Origin: Salinibacterium sp. SWN167
GTDB lineage: Bacteria; Actinomycetota; Actinomycetes; Actinomycetales; Microbacteriaceae
Direction: 5' to 3'
DNA length: 64,000 bases
NCBI RefSeq assembly: GCF_015864665.1
Contig: NZ_JADYWU010000001.1
Coordinates: 496,001-560,000 of the forward strand
How positions within the stretch are numbered: position 1 is the stretch's first letter; each line of letters opens with the position of its first letter. This document shows positions 36,897 to 44,861 of the stretch, piece after piece. The notes under the pieces are model-generated. The model saw nothing but the letters and a program-made list of their open reading frames with translations, was not told the origin of the DNA and ran no database searches. Position numbers and translations under genes: made by a program.

Positions 36897-38238
36897 TGTT
36901 CGCGAACCCGTTGGCCTCAAGATTGTTGAGCAGGTCGAGCGTGAACTGGATGTGGGTGAGGTAGTCCTCGAGGTAGCCGTGTTCGTTGTAGCCGTGCATG
37001 TTTCCCTCCGGTCGCAACGTTCCGGTGGGCGAAATCAGGGGAGCCCCAAGATGTTCAAGGAAGAATGCTCCCGGTCCGGAACCCGTCATCACATCGTAGA
37101 CGACAGGTTCTGCCTCAAAGGCTTTAGCGGCAGCCTCCAGAACAGAGACGGCAAACGGAGTATCTACCGGCGAGAACGCGGGCTGCATCGTGCGGATGAG
37201 CTCGACCTGGATGTCAGGCGCGGTGTCGCGGAGGAACGCCTTCACCGTCTCGAAGCAGGCGTGCGGGTCCATGCCGGGAACGAGCCCGAAGCGAACCTTC
37301 GCGGTGCCCTTCGCCGGAACACTGTGGCTCACGCTTGGGTCAATGTCGAAGCCCGAGAGGCTCATCGACGGGGTGAAGATGAAGCGCTCCTTCAGCTCTG
37401 CCGCGGGCAGATCCTTCAGAGGATTGACGCCCGGCAGGCTGATGGCGTCGCCGGGAAGCGAGAGCTCTTGCGTGCGAGCCTTGGCCGCGGCATCCGGGCG
37501 CAACGCAGAATCCGTGAAACCGGGAACGGCGATGAGGCCGTCCTCCGTCGTGAGAGACGTGATCGCCCGCATCAACTCAAGCGGTGCGGACCGCAGAATC
37601 TGCGAATACGAGGGGTGCTGATTGGAAGCCAGGATGTTCAGGCTCAGGCTGATCTCCATGCCGCCACGGCATCCGAAGCCGACTGCGGGGCGACCGTCGT
37701 CTTCACGAAGGTAGCTCTCCCACAGCACGGCGTCGGCGCTGAGGCGTTCGGAATTCTCGGCCAACACCGTTTCGAGGCCGGGGCTACCGATCTCTTCACA
37801 GGGGTCGGCGAGGTAGATCATGCTGTACGGCAAGCCGTCCGGGTGATCCTCGATGAACAGTTCGAGCGCGCGCAGGCGGCTCGTGACATCGGCCTTGTCG
37901 TCACAGGCACCGCGGGCCCACATGGCGCCGTCGCGGATTTCTGATTCGAAGGGGCCGGAGATCCACTGGTCGAGGTCGCCGACAGGCTGCACGTCGTAGT
38001 GGTTGTAGAGCATGAGCGTTTTGTCGCTCGCTCCGGGGAAGTAGGCGACGACGACCGGCCCGTATTCAGGAATCTCGATGCGCTCGACGCGCTCGCTGAG
38101 CCGGCGAAGCTTCTGCTCCAACCAATCAGCGGCAGCTTCGATCGCAACGCGATCGCTTGCCACGGAGGGGAAGCGACAGAATTCCTGCCATTCGCGGATG
38201 CTCTGCTCACGCTCGGCATCAATACGGGGGTCGCGCAT
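36889..38238 (-). CDS. M20-family metallopeptidase (dipeptidase-like)
   Basis: A 449-residue two-domain zinc peptidase of the PepV/CPG2/CNDP group. Metal-binding segments are LYNHYDVQPVG, WARGACDDKADV and DPCEEIGSPG, with the paired glutamates as general base. The dimerisation domain spans about residues 190-300. It cuts dipeptides or acylated amino acids. The gene starts two bases after the M24 gene ends and its stop overlaps the Lrp start, so the operon is tight. No signal peptide, so it acts in the cytoplasm. Confidence 0.92.
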   Translation of the reverse strand: MRDPRIDAEREQSIREWQEFCRFPSVASDRVAIEAAADWLEQKLRRLSERVERIEIPEYGPVVVAYFPGASDKTLMLYNHYDVQPVGDLDQWISGPFESEIRDGAMWARGACDDKADVTSRLRALELFIEDHPDGLPYSMIYLADPCEEIGSPGLETVLAENSERLSADAVLWESYLREDDGRPAVGFGCRGGMEISLSLNILASNQHPSYSQILRSAPLELMRAITSLTTEDGLIAVPGFTDSALRPDAAAKARTQELSLPGDAISLPGVNPLKDLPAAELKERFIFTPSMSLSGFDIDPSVSHSVPAKGTAKVRFGLVPGMDPHACFETVKAFLRDTAPDIQVELIRTMQPAFSPVDTPFAVSVLEAAAKAFEAEPVVYDVMTGSGPGAFFLEHLGAPLISPTGTLRPEGNMHGYNEHGYLEDYLTHIQFTLDLLNNLEANGFANND

Positions 38239-38240
38239 GA

Positions 38241-39401
38241 TTAGACTCCTCGGGAGATGGCGACGGGGGTGAGCTCGTACGGGTAGTCCGTGATGCGCTC
38301 GGCGCCGGTTTCGGTGACGAGAACGATGTCTTCGAGGCGAACTCCGCCGAAGCCCTGGCGGTAGCAGCCGGGCTCGATGGCGATCACGTCGCCGGCAACC
38401 AGCACGGCGTCGTTCTGGCCGAGGCCGGGAGCTTCATGAACTTCGAGGCCGATTCCGTGGCCGAGGCTGTGGAAGTAGCCCTCGTTGAGAACCTCACCCG
38501 GCTTCTTGGTGAGCTGCGTGGGGTAGCCGGCGTTGCTGATCGGCTCGCACGAGATGCGGTGCAGTTCGGCAACGGGAAGACCGGGGCGGATGGCCGCGAG
38601 CGTGTTGTCGAACGCCTCCTTGACGATGCGCCAGTACGTTTCGAGCTCGTCGTTGATCTCGCCCTTGACGAAGGTGCGGGTCATGTCAGAGTTTCCACCG
38701 GACTCAGTGTCGCGGGGGCAAATGTCGACCGTGACGGGCTCGCCCTCGAAGATCTGGCCTGAGCCAGCGTGGTGGCCGATGCAGGTCTGCTCGCCGTGAG
38801 CCACGATGAGGCCCGCGTCTTCGCAACCGTTGCGCAAGAACGCGGCGCGGATGCCCGTCTTCAAGTCTTCACACGTGAGGGGCTTGCCGTCGAGCAGTAG
38901 TCCACCATCGGTATCGACCGTGGCGGCTTCCATCTGGGTGGCGACGTGGGCAACGCCCGCTTCGGCGGCGATCTGAGCGCGGCGCATTCCGGCGAGCTCA
39001 GCGGGGGACTTCACGCGGCGGCGCATCTCGAAGAGGTGGTTGTCGACGTTCAGTTCGATGCCAGCAGCACGCAAGTGATCGGCAACGCCGAGCGGGAAAG
39101 TGGAGGGGACGCTGGCGCTCGTGACGCCGGTGCGCTTGCATGCCTCAACCAAGCAGTTGAGTTCGGCGAGGTCGGGGCCCTGTCCTGCGGCGCGGAAGAC
39201 ATCGAAACCAAGCTCTTCGAGAGGGAAGACGGTCATGTTGTCGACGTCGCGCATCCGGGCCGCTTCAAGCGACTTGATGGCGGTGTACCGCTTGCCATCG
39301 ACCTCGATGTAGAGGAACGGATCGTGTACCTCGTGGGTGATTACGTGTCGCATATCTGCGGACAGCGTGCTCGAAAACATGAGGACTGGTGCGCTCGTCA
39401 T
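38241..39401 (-). CDS. M24-family Xaa-Pro peptidase-like metallopeptidase
   Basis: A 386-residue metallopeptidase with the pita-bread fold. Metal ligands are seen in VTVDICPRDTESGGNSDMTR (two aspartates), GHGIGLEVHE (histidine), IAIEPGCY and VRLEDIVLV (two glutamates). It would remove an N-terminal residue before proline, or act on creatine-like compounds. The ATG at 39401 is preferred, as the extra 29 residues of a longer frame are not family-like. First gene of the M24-M20-Lrp-aminotransferase unit, divergent from an oligopeptide-binding protein. Confidence 0.9.
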   Translation of the reverse strand: MTSAPVLMFSSTLSADMRHVITHEVHDPFLYIEVDGKRYTAIKSLEAARMRDVDNMTVFPLEELGFDVFRAAGQGPDLAELNCLVEACKRTGVTSASVPSTFPLGVADHLRAAGIELNVDNHLFEMRRRVKSPAELAGMRRAQIAAEAGVAHVATQMEAATVDTDGGLLLDGKPLTCEDLKTGIRAAFLRNGCEDAGLIVAHGEQTCIGHHAGSGQIFEGEPVTVDICPRDTESGGNSDMTRTFVKGEINDELETYWRIVKEAFDNTLAAIRPGLPVAELHRISCEPISNAGYPTQLTKKPGEVLNEGYFHSLGHGIGLEVHEAPGLGQNDAVLVAGDVIAIEPGCYRQGFGGVRLEDIVLVTETGAERITDYPYELTPVAISRGV

Positions 39402-39531
39402 CGTCTCTACTTCTTTCTCTGCTCGGTGGGGCTGGATGCCGTCATGGCGAAACCTTACGGCATCCCCACATGCGTAATGATAGGTCATGTGTCGGTTTTG
39501 TAAATTGTTTGTAAGGCGACTAGCGAATACA

Positions 39532-39571
39532 ACCTAACAACGAGATAACATTATGACACTTTACGTTAGGT
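39532..39571. promoter_or_regulatory. Inverted repeat in the divergent peptidase / binding-protein region
   Basis: ACCTAAC at 39532-39538 and GTTAGGT at 39565-39571 form a perfect 7-bp inverted repeat with a 26-base AT-rich spacer, in the 254-base region between the divergent M24 and binding-protein starts. A role as an operator, possibly for the Lrp protein of the operon, is inferred only. Confidence 0.35.
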
Positions 39572-39655
39572 CGCAGTTTCGTAGCCCTAAAGTAAATCCA
39601 ACGCCCGGAGCCACTCACTGCTGGCACCGTAGGCGCTCACTGCACAGGAGGAAGC

Positions 39656-41266
39656 ATGAAGACATCACGTTTCGGGTTGGGCGCTGTTGCGCTCGCCTCG
39701 GCGGTCTCGCTCACTCTCGCCGGCTGCGCTAGCAGCGATGGTGGAGATTCAGGCGACGTTAACCAGATCATCACTACCAATGGAAGTGAGCCGCTCGGCC
39801 CGCTCGTTACCGTCGGTACTACCGAGACCGGTGGCGGTAAAATCCTGACGTCCATCTACGCGGGTCTGGTTTCGTATGAGGCAGACGGAAGCATCCGCAA
39901 CGACGTCGCTGAGTCGATCGAGTCGGAAGATGGTCAGCACTGGACCGTCACTCTCAACGACGGTTGGACCTTCACCAACGGTGAGGCAGTAACCGCCAGT
40001 TCGTTCGTTGACGCCTGGACCTATGGCGCGACGTTCAGCAATGCACAGGCTTCGTCGTACTTCTTCGATGACATCGAGGGCTTCAGCTACGAAGCAGACT
40101 CGGAGCTGACTGGACTCAGCGTTGTCGATGACCTGACATTCGATGTCACTCTTGTTGCCCCTGAGGCTGACTGGCCGTTGCGCTTGGGCTACACGGCATT
40201 CATGCCGTTGCCCTCGATTGCTTTCGACGACATGGAAGCTTTCGGCGAGAACCCCATCGGTAACGGTCCGTACATGATGGATGGCGATGACGCGTGGGAG
40301 CACGATGTGCAGATCTCGCTCGTCACGAACCCTGACTACGACGGTGTGCGCACGCCAGCCAACGGTGGTGTCACCTTCAAGTTCTACACGTCACAGGATG
40401 CTGCCTACGCGGACGTTCTCGGTGGAAACCTTGACGTTCTCGATGCTGTTCCCGACAGCGCTTTCGGCATTTTCGAGGATGAGTTCGGCGACCGCGCCAT
40501 CAACCAGCCGGCTGCCATCTTCCAGGCGTTCAACATTCCTTACTACCTCGATCACTTCAGTGGCGAAGAAGGAAAGCTGCGTCGTGCCGCTATCTCGATG
40601 TCGATCGACCGCGACGAGATCACCGACGTAATCTTCCAGGGCACCCGCACGCCGGCAACCGACTTCACGTCGCCCGTGATTGACGGATACTCGAGCGATC
40701 TCGATGGCGCCGAAGTTCTCGACTACAACCCTGAAGAAGCGCAGAAGCTGTGGGCTGAAGCAGACGCGATCTCACCCTTCGGCGACAGCACGTTCGACAT
40801 TGCCTACAACGCAGACGGTGGCCACCAGGGTTGGGTAGATGCGGTTGCAAACAGCATCAAGAACACTCTCGACATTGATGCCGTCGGCAAGTCGTACCCC
40901 GACTTCAAGTCGTCGCTCGAAGACCGTGTTGCAGGAACCCTCACCGGTGCAACTCGCGCCGGATGGCAGGCCGACTACCCGTCGCTGTACAACTTCCTCG
41001 CACCGCTCTACCAGACCGGCGCTGGCTCGAACTATGAGGGCTACAGCAGCTCTGAGTTCGATGGTCTCCTGAAGGAGGGTGCCGCAGCGCAGACCGTTGA
41101 CGATGCAACCGCCCTTTATCAGGATGCTCAGGAAGTTCTGTTGAAGGACCTGCCCAGCATCCCGCTGTGGTACTCCAACGCCACCGGCGTCTCGGCTGAC
41201 ACTGTCGAGAATGTTCAGTTCGGTTGGGATTCAGTTCCGCTGTACTACCAGGTCACCAAGGGCTAA
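39656..41266 (+). CDS. Oligopeptide ABC transporter substrate-binding lipoprotein
   Basis: A 536-residue type-5 solute-binding lipoprotein like OppA/DppA. The signal ends LTLAGC with the lipidated cysteine at residue 24. The mature part has the family pattern with WTVTLNDGWTFTNGEAVTA, RRAAISMSIDRDEI and the Asp/Tyr-rich peptide pocket. It collects peptides outside the cell for an ABC permease. No permease or ATPase genes follow: a strong terminator comes 30 bases after its stop. Divergent from the peptidase operon, so it probably feeds that operon while borrowing a permease coded elsewhere. Confidence 0.93.
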   Translation: MKTSRFGLGAVALASAVSLTLAGCASSDGGDSGDVNQIITTNGSEPLGPLVTVGTTETGGGKILTSIYAGLVSYEADGSIRNDVAESIESEDGQHWTVTLNDGWTFTNGEAVTASSFVDAWTYGATFSNAQASSYFFDDIEGFSYEADSELTGLSVVDDLTFDVTLVAPEADWPLRLGYTAFMPLPSIAFDDMEAFGENPIGNGPYMMDGDDAWEHDVQISLVTNPDYDGVRTPANGGVTFKFYTSQDAAYADVLGGNLDVLDAVPDSAFGIFEDEFGDRAINQPAAIFQAFNIPYYLDHFSGEEGKLRRAAISMSIDRDEITDVIFQGTRTPATDFTSPVIDGYSSDLDGAEVLDYNPEEAQKLWAEADAISPFGDSTFDIAYNADGGHQGWVDAVANSIKNTLDIDAVGKSYPDFKSSLEDRVAGTLTGATRAGWQADYPSLYNFLAPLYQTGAGSNYEGYSSSEFDGLLKEGAAAQTVDDATALYQDAQEVLLKDLPSIPLWYSNATGVSADTVENVQFGWDSVPLYYQVTKG

Positions 41267-41296
41267 TAGCTCTCACGTGAACTAGCACCAGGGATC

Positions 41297-41326
41297 AGCC
41301 CGGGTCGACTTCGGTCGGCCCGGGCT
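41297..41326 (+). terminator. Strong terminator with TTCG loop after the peptide-binding gene
   Basis: A 13-bp stem (AGCCCGGGTCGAC with its complement, one G-T pair) closed by a TTCG tetraloop and followed by TTTCT, 30 bases after the stop. It isolates the binding-protein gene from anything downstream. Confidence 0.93.
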
Positions 41327-41339
41327 TTCTGGCGTGCGT

Positions 41340-42443
41340 CTAAACGGCACCCGTTGGTGTGGTGTCGCCGGCTTTTATCGTCGCAATGGTCTTTGCCCAT
41401 ACGTCAGGATCTCCAACTAGGTGGGGGAGGGAAATCCTGTCGGCGTAGTCGCCGTGGCGGGCCAACATGGCGCTCCCCACCTCCTGCGGCTCAGCTTCCA
41501 CTGCGAAAAGCTCCAGCACGTCATCGCCTATGAGCTTGGTCATTCGGCTCCAGCGGTCTTTCGACTTCTCCACCGACAGCGCGTGGAGTCGATCGCCGAG
41601 GTCGCCCAAGTCGTGTGCTTCCCAGACAGGGCGGTAGCTGCGGGTGCTACCGTAGAAGGCGACCTGATATCGGACCTGCTCCCGATTTTTGACGAGCTCC
41701 TCTTCAGTGGCGCCCGTAACGAGGAAACCACCGGCCGTGATCGTGAAGTCATCACGCTTGCGACCGCCAGCGGCGAGCCCGCGTTCGATCGCGGGCATCA
41801 TGACGGCATCTAGATAACCGCGGGTCCAGAACCCGTGGAGGACGATTCCATCCCCCACCTCGGCGCTGACCTCCGCCATGCGTGGGCCCACAGCGGCGAG
41901 CCAAATTGGCGGTGGTGCCGGCGTCCGAGTGTGCGGCACGAAGTATTCAGTCATGAGTGAGTGCTCGTAGAACTCTCCAGAGAACGCCAGTGGCGTGTCC
42001 TCGCGCCATGAATCCCAGATTGCCGTCGTCGCAAGCACAAACTCTCGCATGCGAGCGGTCGGCTTACTCCAGGGCATGGAGAAACGGCGGGTGATGTGCG
42101 CGCGGATCTGAGTGCCGAGACCAAGGTGAAAACGTCCGGCGGTGAGCTCTCCCAGTTCGTGGGCGGCATACGCAAGAGTCATGGGGGTTCGTGCGAACGC
42201 GACAGCAATCTTTGTTCCCAGGTCCATATCTCCCGAGTATTGGCTCGATACGGCGCATGCAACGAATGGATCCCCGGTCACTTCGGCTGCGAAGATACCG
42301 TCAAAGCCGAGTTGCTGAGCCAGCAACGTGCTCTCTGCCGTATGCCCAAGGTCGCTCAGATGAGTGTCGACCTTCAGGGCGTTGCTCCGCCCACTCTCGT
42401 CGCTTTCGCTGATGAGACCTCTGTGGTCGTCACGCTGCCGCAT
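41340..42443 (-). CDS. LLM-class flavin-dependent oxidoreductase (F420-type)
   Basis: A 367-residue TIM-barrel oxidoreductase of the luciferase-like group. The core starts KVDTHLSDLGHTAESTLLAQ near residue 24 and continues with FARTPMTLAYAAHELGELTAGRFHLGLGTQIRAHI, the usual cofactor and phosphate contacts, then PIWLAAVGPRMAEVSAEVGDGIVLHGF. In this sub-family F420 is a common cofactor but FMN cannot be ruled out. The ATG at 42443 has GAGGAAG upstream; a CTG at 42377 with GGAG seven bases before it would remove 22 poorly conserved residues. Divergent from the TRAP operon and likely part of the same pathway. Confidence 0.85.
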   Translation of the reverse strand: MRQRDDHRGLISESDESGRSNALKVDTHLSDLGHTAESTLLAQQLGFDGIFAAEVTGDPFVACAVSSQYSGDMDLGTKIAVAFARTPMTLAYAAHELGELTAGRFHLGLGTQIRAHITRRFSMPWSKPTARMREFVLATTAIWDSWREDTPLAFSGEFYEHSLMTEYFVPHTRTPAPPPIWLAAVGPRMAEVSAEVGDGIVLHGFWTRGYLDAVMMPAIERGLAAGGRKRDDFTITAGGFLVTGATEEELVKNREQVRYQVAFYGSTRSYRPVWEAHDLGDLGDRLHALSVEKSKDRWSRMTKLIGDDVLELFAVEAEPQEVGSAMLARHGDYADRISLPHLVGDPDVWAKTIATIKAGDTTPTGAV

Positions 42444-42545
42444 GGGCTCTCACTTCCTCGTGAACCTTGTCGTACGTCGAGCTATGAGCCGCTCTCGTGC
42501 TGAGAGTGGTGTCGACTCTGGTCACCGTAACACCGCCGCCGCCAG

Positions 42546-42557
42546 TTTGTATGCATT
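42546..42557. promoter_or_regulatory. GTATRC operator copy 1
   Basis: TTTGTATGCATT, a near-palindrome centred on GTATGC, followed by GCGTCAA. It belongs to the shared set of the island. Confidence 0.5.
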
Positions 42558-42685
42558 GCGTCAAATGGGCCGCGGGGGCATTCTCGGCTCACAAAGACGA
42601 GTTCACGGTGCCATTTTTGGCAAAGTGCTGGCCGCGCCGCTATTTTGGCGATGATTAGCGCACGCCGCGAGCCGCCGAAACCGTC

Positions 42686-42699
42686 ATTCGTATACAAAT
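42686..42699. promoter_or_regulatory. GTATRC operator copy 2
   Basis: ATTCGTATACAAAT, a near-palindrome centred on GTATAC, followed by GGCGTTAA. The core matches typical FadR/GntR-type operators. Confidence 0.55.
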
Positions 42700-42749
42700 G
42701 GCGTTAAATAGGCGCAGAAACCTTGACTTAACGACGAAATACTCGAAGT

Positions 42750-42759
42750 ATGTATACCA
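42750..42759. promoter_or_regulatory. GTATRC operator copy 3, at the TRAP promoter
   Basis: ATGTATACCA with core GTATAC at 42752-42757, about 20 bases downstream of TTGACT, so a bound protein would cover the -10 region of the TRAP operon. Confidence 0.5.
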
Positions 42760-42867
42760 AACGCACCAAGCTAGTCCAATGAGGGGCTCGCTTCGACGGT
42801 CTATCAGCCCCGTCATGGAGAATTCCGGCTCCCTCAATGTTAATGATGACATCAGAGAAGGACTCAC

Positions 42868-44151
42868 ATGATGACTATGGGAACGAAACCACGCCGGCGG
42901 ATCATGGCGACGATAGCAGTGGGGGCTGCCGCTGCGTTTGTGCTGTCAGGGTGCTCCCGCGCTGACATCGGTGGAGGAGAGGTTGCCACCGGCAACGCGC
43001 TGCCCGCCGGCTCATCGGCAGCTGACTTCCAAGAAGCGCTGAGCGACATGCCAGACACGACTTTGACCTTTCAATCGACTGTTTCGTCGGCCGACAGCCC
43101 CGACGCAGAGTCAACGCTGGAATTCATCGAGCGCGTCAACGAGTATTCGGGCGGCAAGATCATGCTCGACGTTACCTGGGCGAACGGAATCGTACCCAAC
43201 GTCGTTGAGGTCGACAAGGCTCTGGCTGACGGCCGCATCGACATTGGGTATGCCTGGCCGCAGTACAACGCCTCGGAGTACCCGGCCAACAACTTGCTCG
43301 TAAACCTGACCCTGCTCCGTGACCCGCAGATGGTGCCTGGTTACTACTCGATTATGGCGTCGCTGCAGCAGGAAGGCCTTCAGACTCCCGAGATAATGGA
43401 AGAGTACACAAAGCAGGGGATCACGCCCCTCACCGTCATGGGCGCCGACGGTCCATCCATCATCGCGTGTACTGAGCCTGTTCTCACCCTTGCCGACCTC
43501 GCGGGTAAGCAGATTCGCGCCGGCGGAGTCGCGCAGTCTCGTCAAATCGAAGAGCTGGGTGCAGTGCCGGTTTCGATGCCGTATACCGAGGTGTATGAAG
43601 CACTGCAGCGAGGGATACTTGACTGCTCGATGTCAGCTCATGCAATTGCTGTTATTGCCGGTCACACCGAGGTTGCTCCGTTCATCATGCACACCACTGC
43701 CGCGAGCTTCGTGTCGACTCCGTCGAACTTGTACGCCGGGCCGGTGTTCACGACGCTCCCCGTCGTGGCGCAGCAGCTCATCCTTGAATCGGTCGACATC
43801 ATGCGGGGAGCGTCCATTGAGTCTGGCCTCAGTCGTATCGCTACTACTTTCGCTGATTCCGTCGCTGACAATGGCGGGGCCTTACTGGCCTTCGACCCCG
43901 AGGTCGACGCGAGACTTGCCGAGATCAACGAAGGTATCGTCCAGGATGCGATTGACTCGGACTTGCTCGATGGAGCATCGCTGGTACAGCGCATCGAGGC
44001 GGCGAACGTCGAATGGCTGGAAATCGGTACTGAGCTCGGTTATACCGAAGACGGTCCCGTCGAGGAATTCCCGGAGTGGTATATCGGTACCGACTCGGAG
44101 CCGTGGGCAAGCATGGTGAGCGAAATGATCACGCAGAAGCGGTTCAGCTAG
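42868..44151 (+). CDS. dctP: TRAP transporter substrate-binding lipoprotein
   Basis: A 427-residue DctP-family receptor for carboxylates. The signal ends FVLSGC with the lipidated cysteine at residue 29. The family arginine region reads LADLAGKQIRAGGVAQSRQIEELGAVPVSMP, where the Arg binds the carboxylate, followed by YEALQRGILDC. It catches a carboxylic acid outside the cell and hands it to DctQM. At 427 residues it is longer than the usual 330, with a 40-residue linker after the lipid anchor and a C-terminal extension. A strong hairpin follows it before dctQ. Ribosome site AGAAGGA. Confidence 0.92.
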   Translation: MMTMGTKPRRRIMATIAVGAAAAFVLSGCSRADIGGGEVATGNALPAGSSAADFQEALSDMPDTTLTFQSTVSSADSPDAESTLEFIERVNEYSGGKIMLDVTWANGIVPNVVEVDKALADGRIDIGYAWPQYNASEYPANNLLVNLTLLRDPQMVPGYYSIMASLQQEGLQTPEIMEEYTKQGITPLTVMGADGPSIIACTEPVLTLADLAGKQIRAGGVAQSRQIEELGAVPVSMPYTEVYEALQRGILDCSMSAHAIAVIAGHTEVAPFIMHTTAASFVSTPSNLYAGPVFTTLPVVAQQLILESVDIMRGASIESGLSRIATTFADSVADNGGALLAFDPEVDARLAEINEGIVQDAIDSDLLDGASLVQRIEAANVEWLEIGTELGYTEDGPVEEFPEWYIGTDSEPWASMVSEMITQKRFS

Positions 44152-44158
44152 AGCTGCC

Positions 44159-44196
44159 TGCGAGGGCTCGGTGCCACCTGGCCCCGAGCCCTCGCA
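44159..44196 (+). other. Hairpin between dctP and dctQ
   Basis: TGCGAGGGCTCGG at 44159-44171 pairs perfectly with 44184-44196 (13 bp, 12-base loop), seven bases after the dctP stop and 66 before the dctQ start. No T run follows. Likely a 3'-end stabiliser or partial terminator that raises receptor output over permease output. Confidence 0.75.
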
Positions 44197-44261
44197 ACCC
44201 TCGAGGCTCGTCCGCGTGCCAACCCCTCACTACCCACCGACCCAAAGGAGCAACGACAACG

Positions 44262-44852
44262 ATGTCCCAATCCGCAGCGTCGCCGCCGACAGTAGGCGGC
44301 ATAATCATAAAACTCCCGGACAGGCCAGCGAAACGCTTCGCGCACCGGGCCACCTTCATACTTGAGGTGATTGCCTCGGCACTCATCTTCGTCATGATGC
44401 TGATCGTGCTGGTGAACGTGATTAGCCGCTACGCATTCGGTCAACCGATCCAGGGCACAAACGAACAGGTTGGATTCATCCTGCTCCCGGCAGTGGTATT
44501 CATCGGCTATGTCGTGGCCCAGGTGCGTGGCGCGACGATCGAAGCCGACATCGTCTACCAAAAGTTCCCGAGGCAGATTCGACGTGAAGTCCGGTTTGTC
44601 ACTGGTATCTTCTCGATGATCGTCACTTTTGGCTTCGGCTGGTACGGCATGATCGAGGCAATTCACGCAAACGAAATTGGTAAGAGTGCCCCGGCAAGCG
44701 ATGTTTTCATCGCCCCAATTTACTGGTTCGTGCCTGCCGCTTTTGCGGTGCTAGTTGTTCTGTTCGCCCTCGACGCCTTTCGCGCCATCCGGGGCCGTTT
44801 CGACAAAGAGGACTTCACCGAAGAAGCCCTTACAGATGCGGCGATAGGTTAG
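44262..44852 (+). CDS. dctQ: TRAP transporter small membrane subunit
   Basis: A 196-residue DctQ protein with four hydrophobic helices (near 32-54, 70-88, 107-128 and 152-174). VISRYAFGQPIQGTNEQVGFILLP is split over helices 1-2 and is the family mark. It pairs with DctM to form the sodium- or proton-driven permease. The ATG at 44262 is chosen because AAAGGAG stands upstream; the longer open frame covers the hairpin. The next gene starts nine bases on. Confidence 0.93.
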   Translation: MSQSAASPPTVGGIIIKLPDRPAKRFAHRATFILEVIASALIFVMMLIVLVNVISRYAFGQPIQGTNEQVGFILLPAVVFIGYVVAQVRGATIEADIVYQKFPRQIRREVRFVTGIFSMIVTFGFGWYGMIEAIHANEIGKSAPASDVFIAPIYWFVPAAFAVLVVLFALDAFRAIRGRFDKEDFTEEALTDAAIG

Positions 44853-44861
44853 GACCCAGCT

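Larger units (their letters stand above)
42444..42867. other. Control region between LLM and TRAP genes
   Basis: A 424-base region without a convincing gene. It is more AT-rich than its surroundings and holds three GTATRC-centred near-palindromes (listed separately), a TTGACT box at 42723-42728 that may serve the TRAP operon as a -35 element, and AGAAGGA just before the dctP start as its ribosome site. The short open frames here do not have gene-like codon use. Confidence 0.6.

Noticed and set aside
42444-42867. Short open frames in the 424-base region as genes
   Set aside because: Codon use is not gene-like, no ribosome sites, and the region holds operators and promoter boxes.
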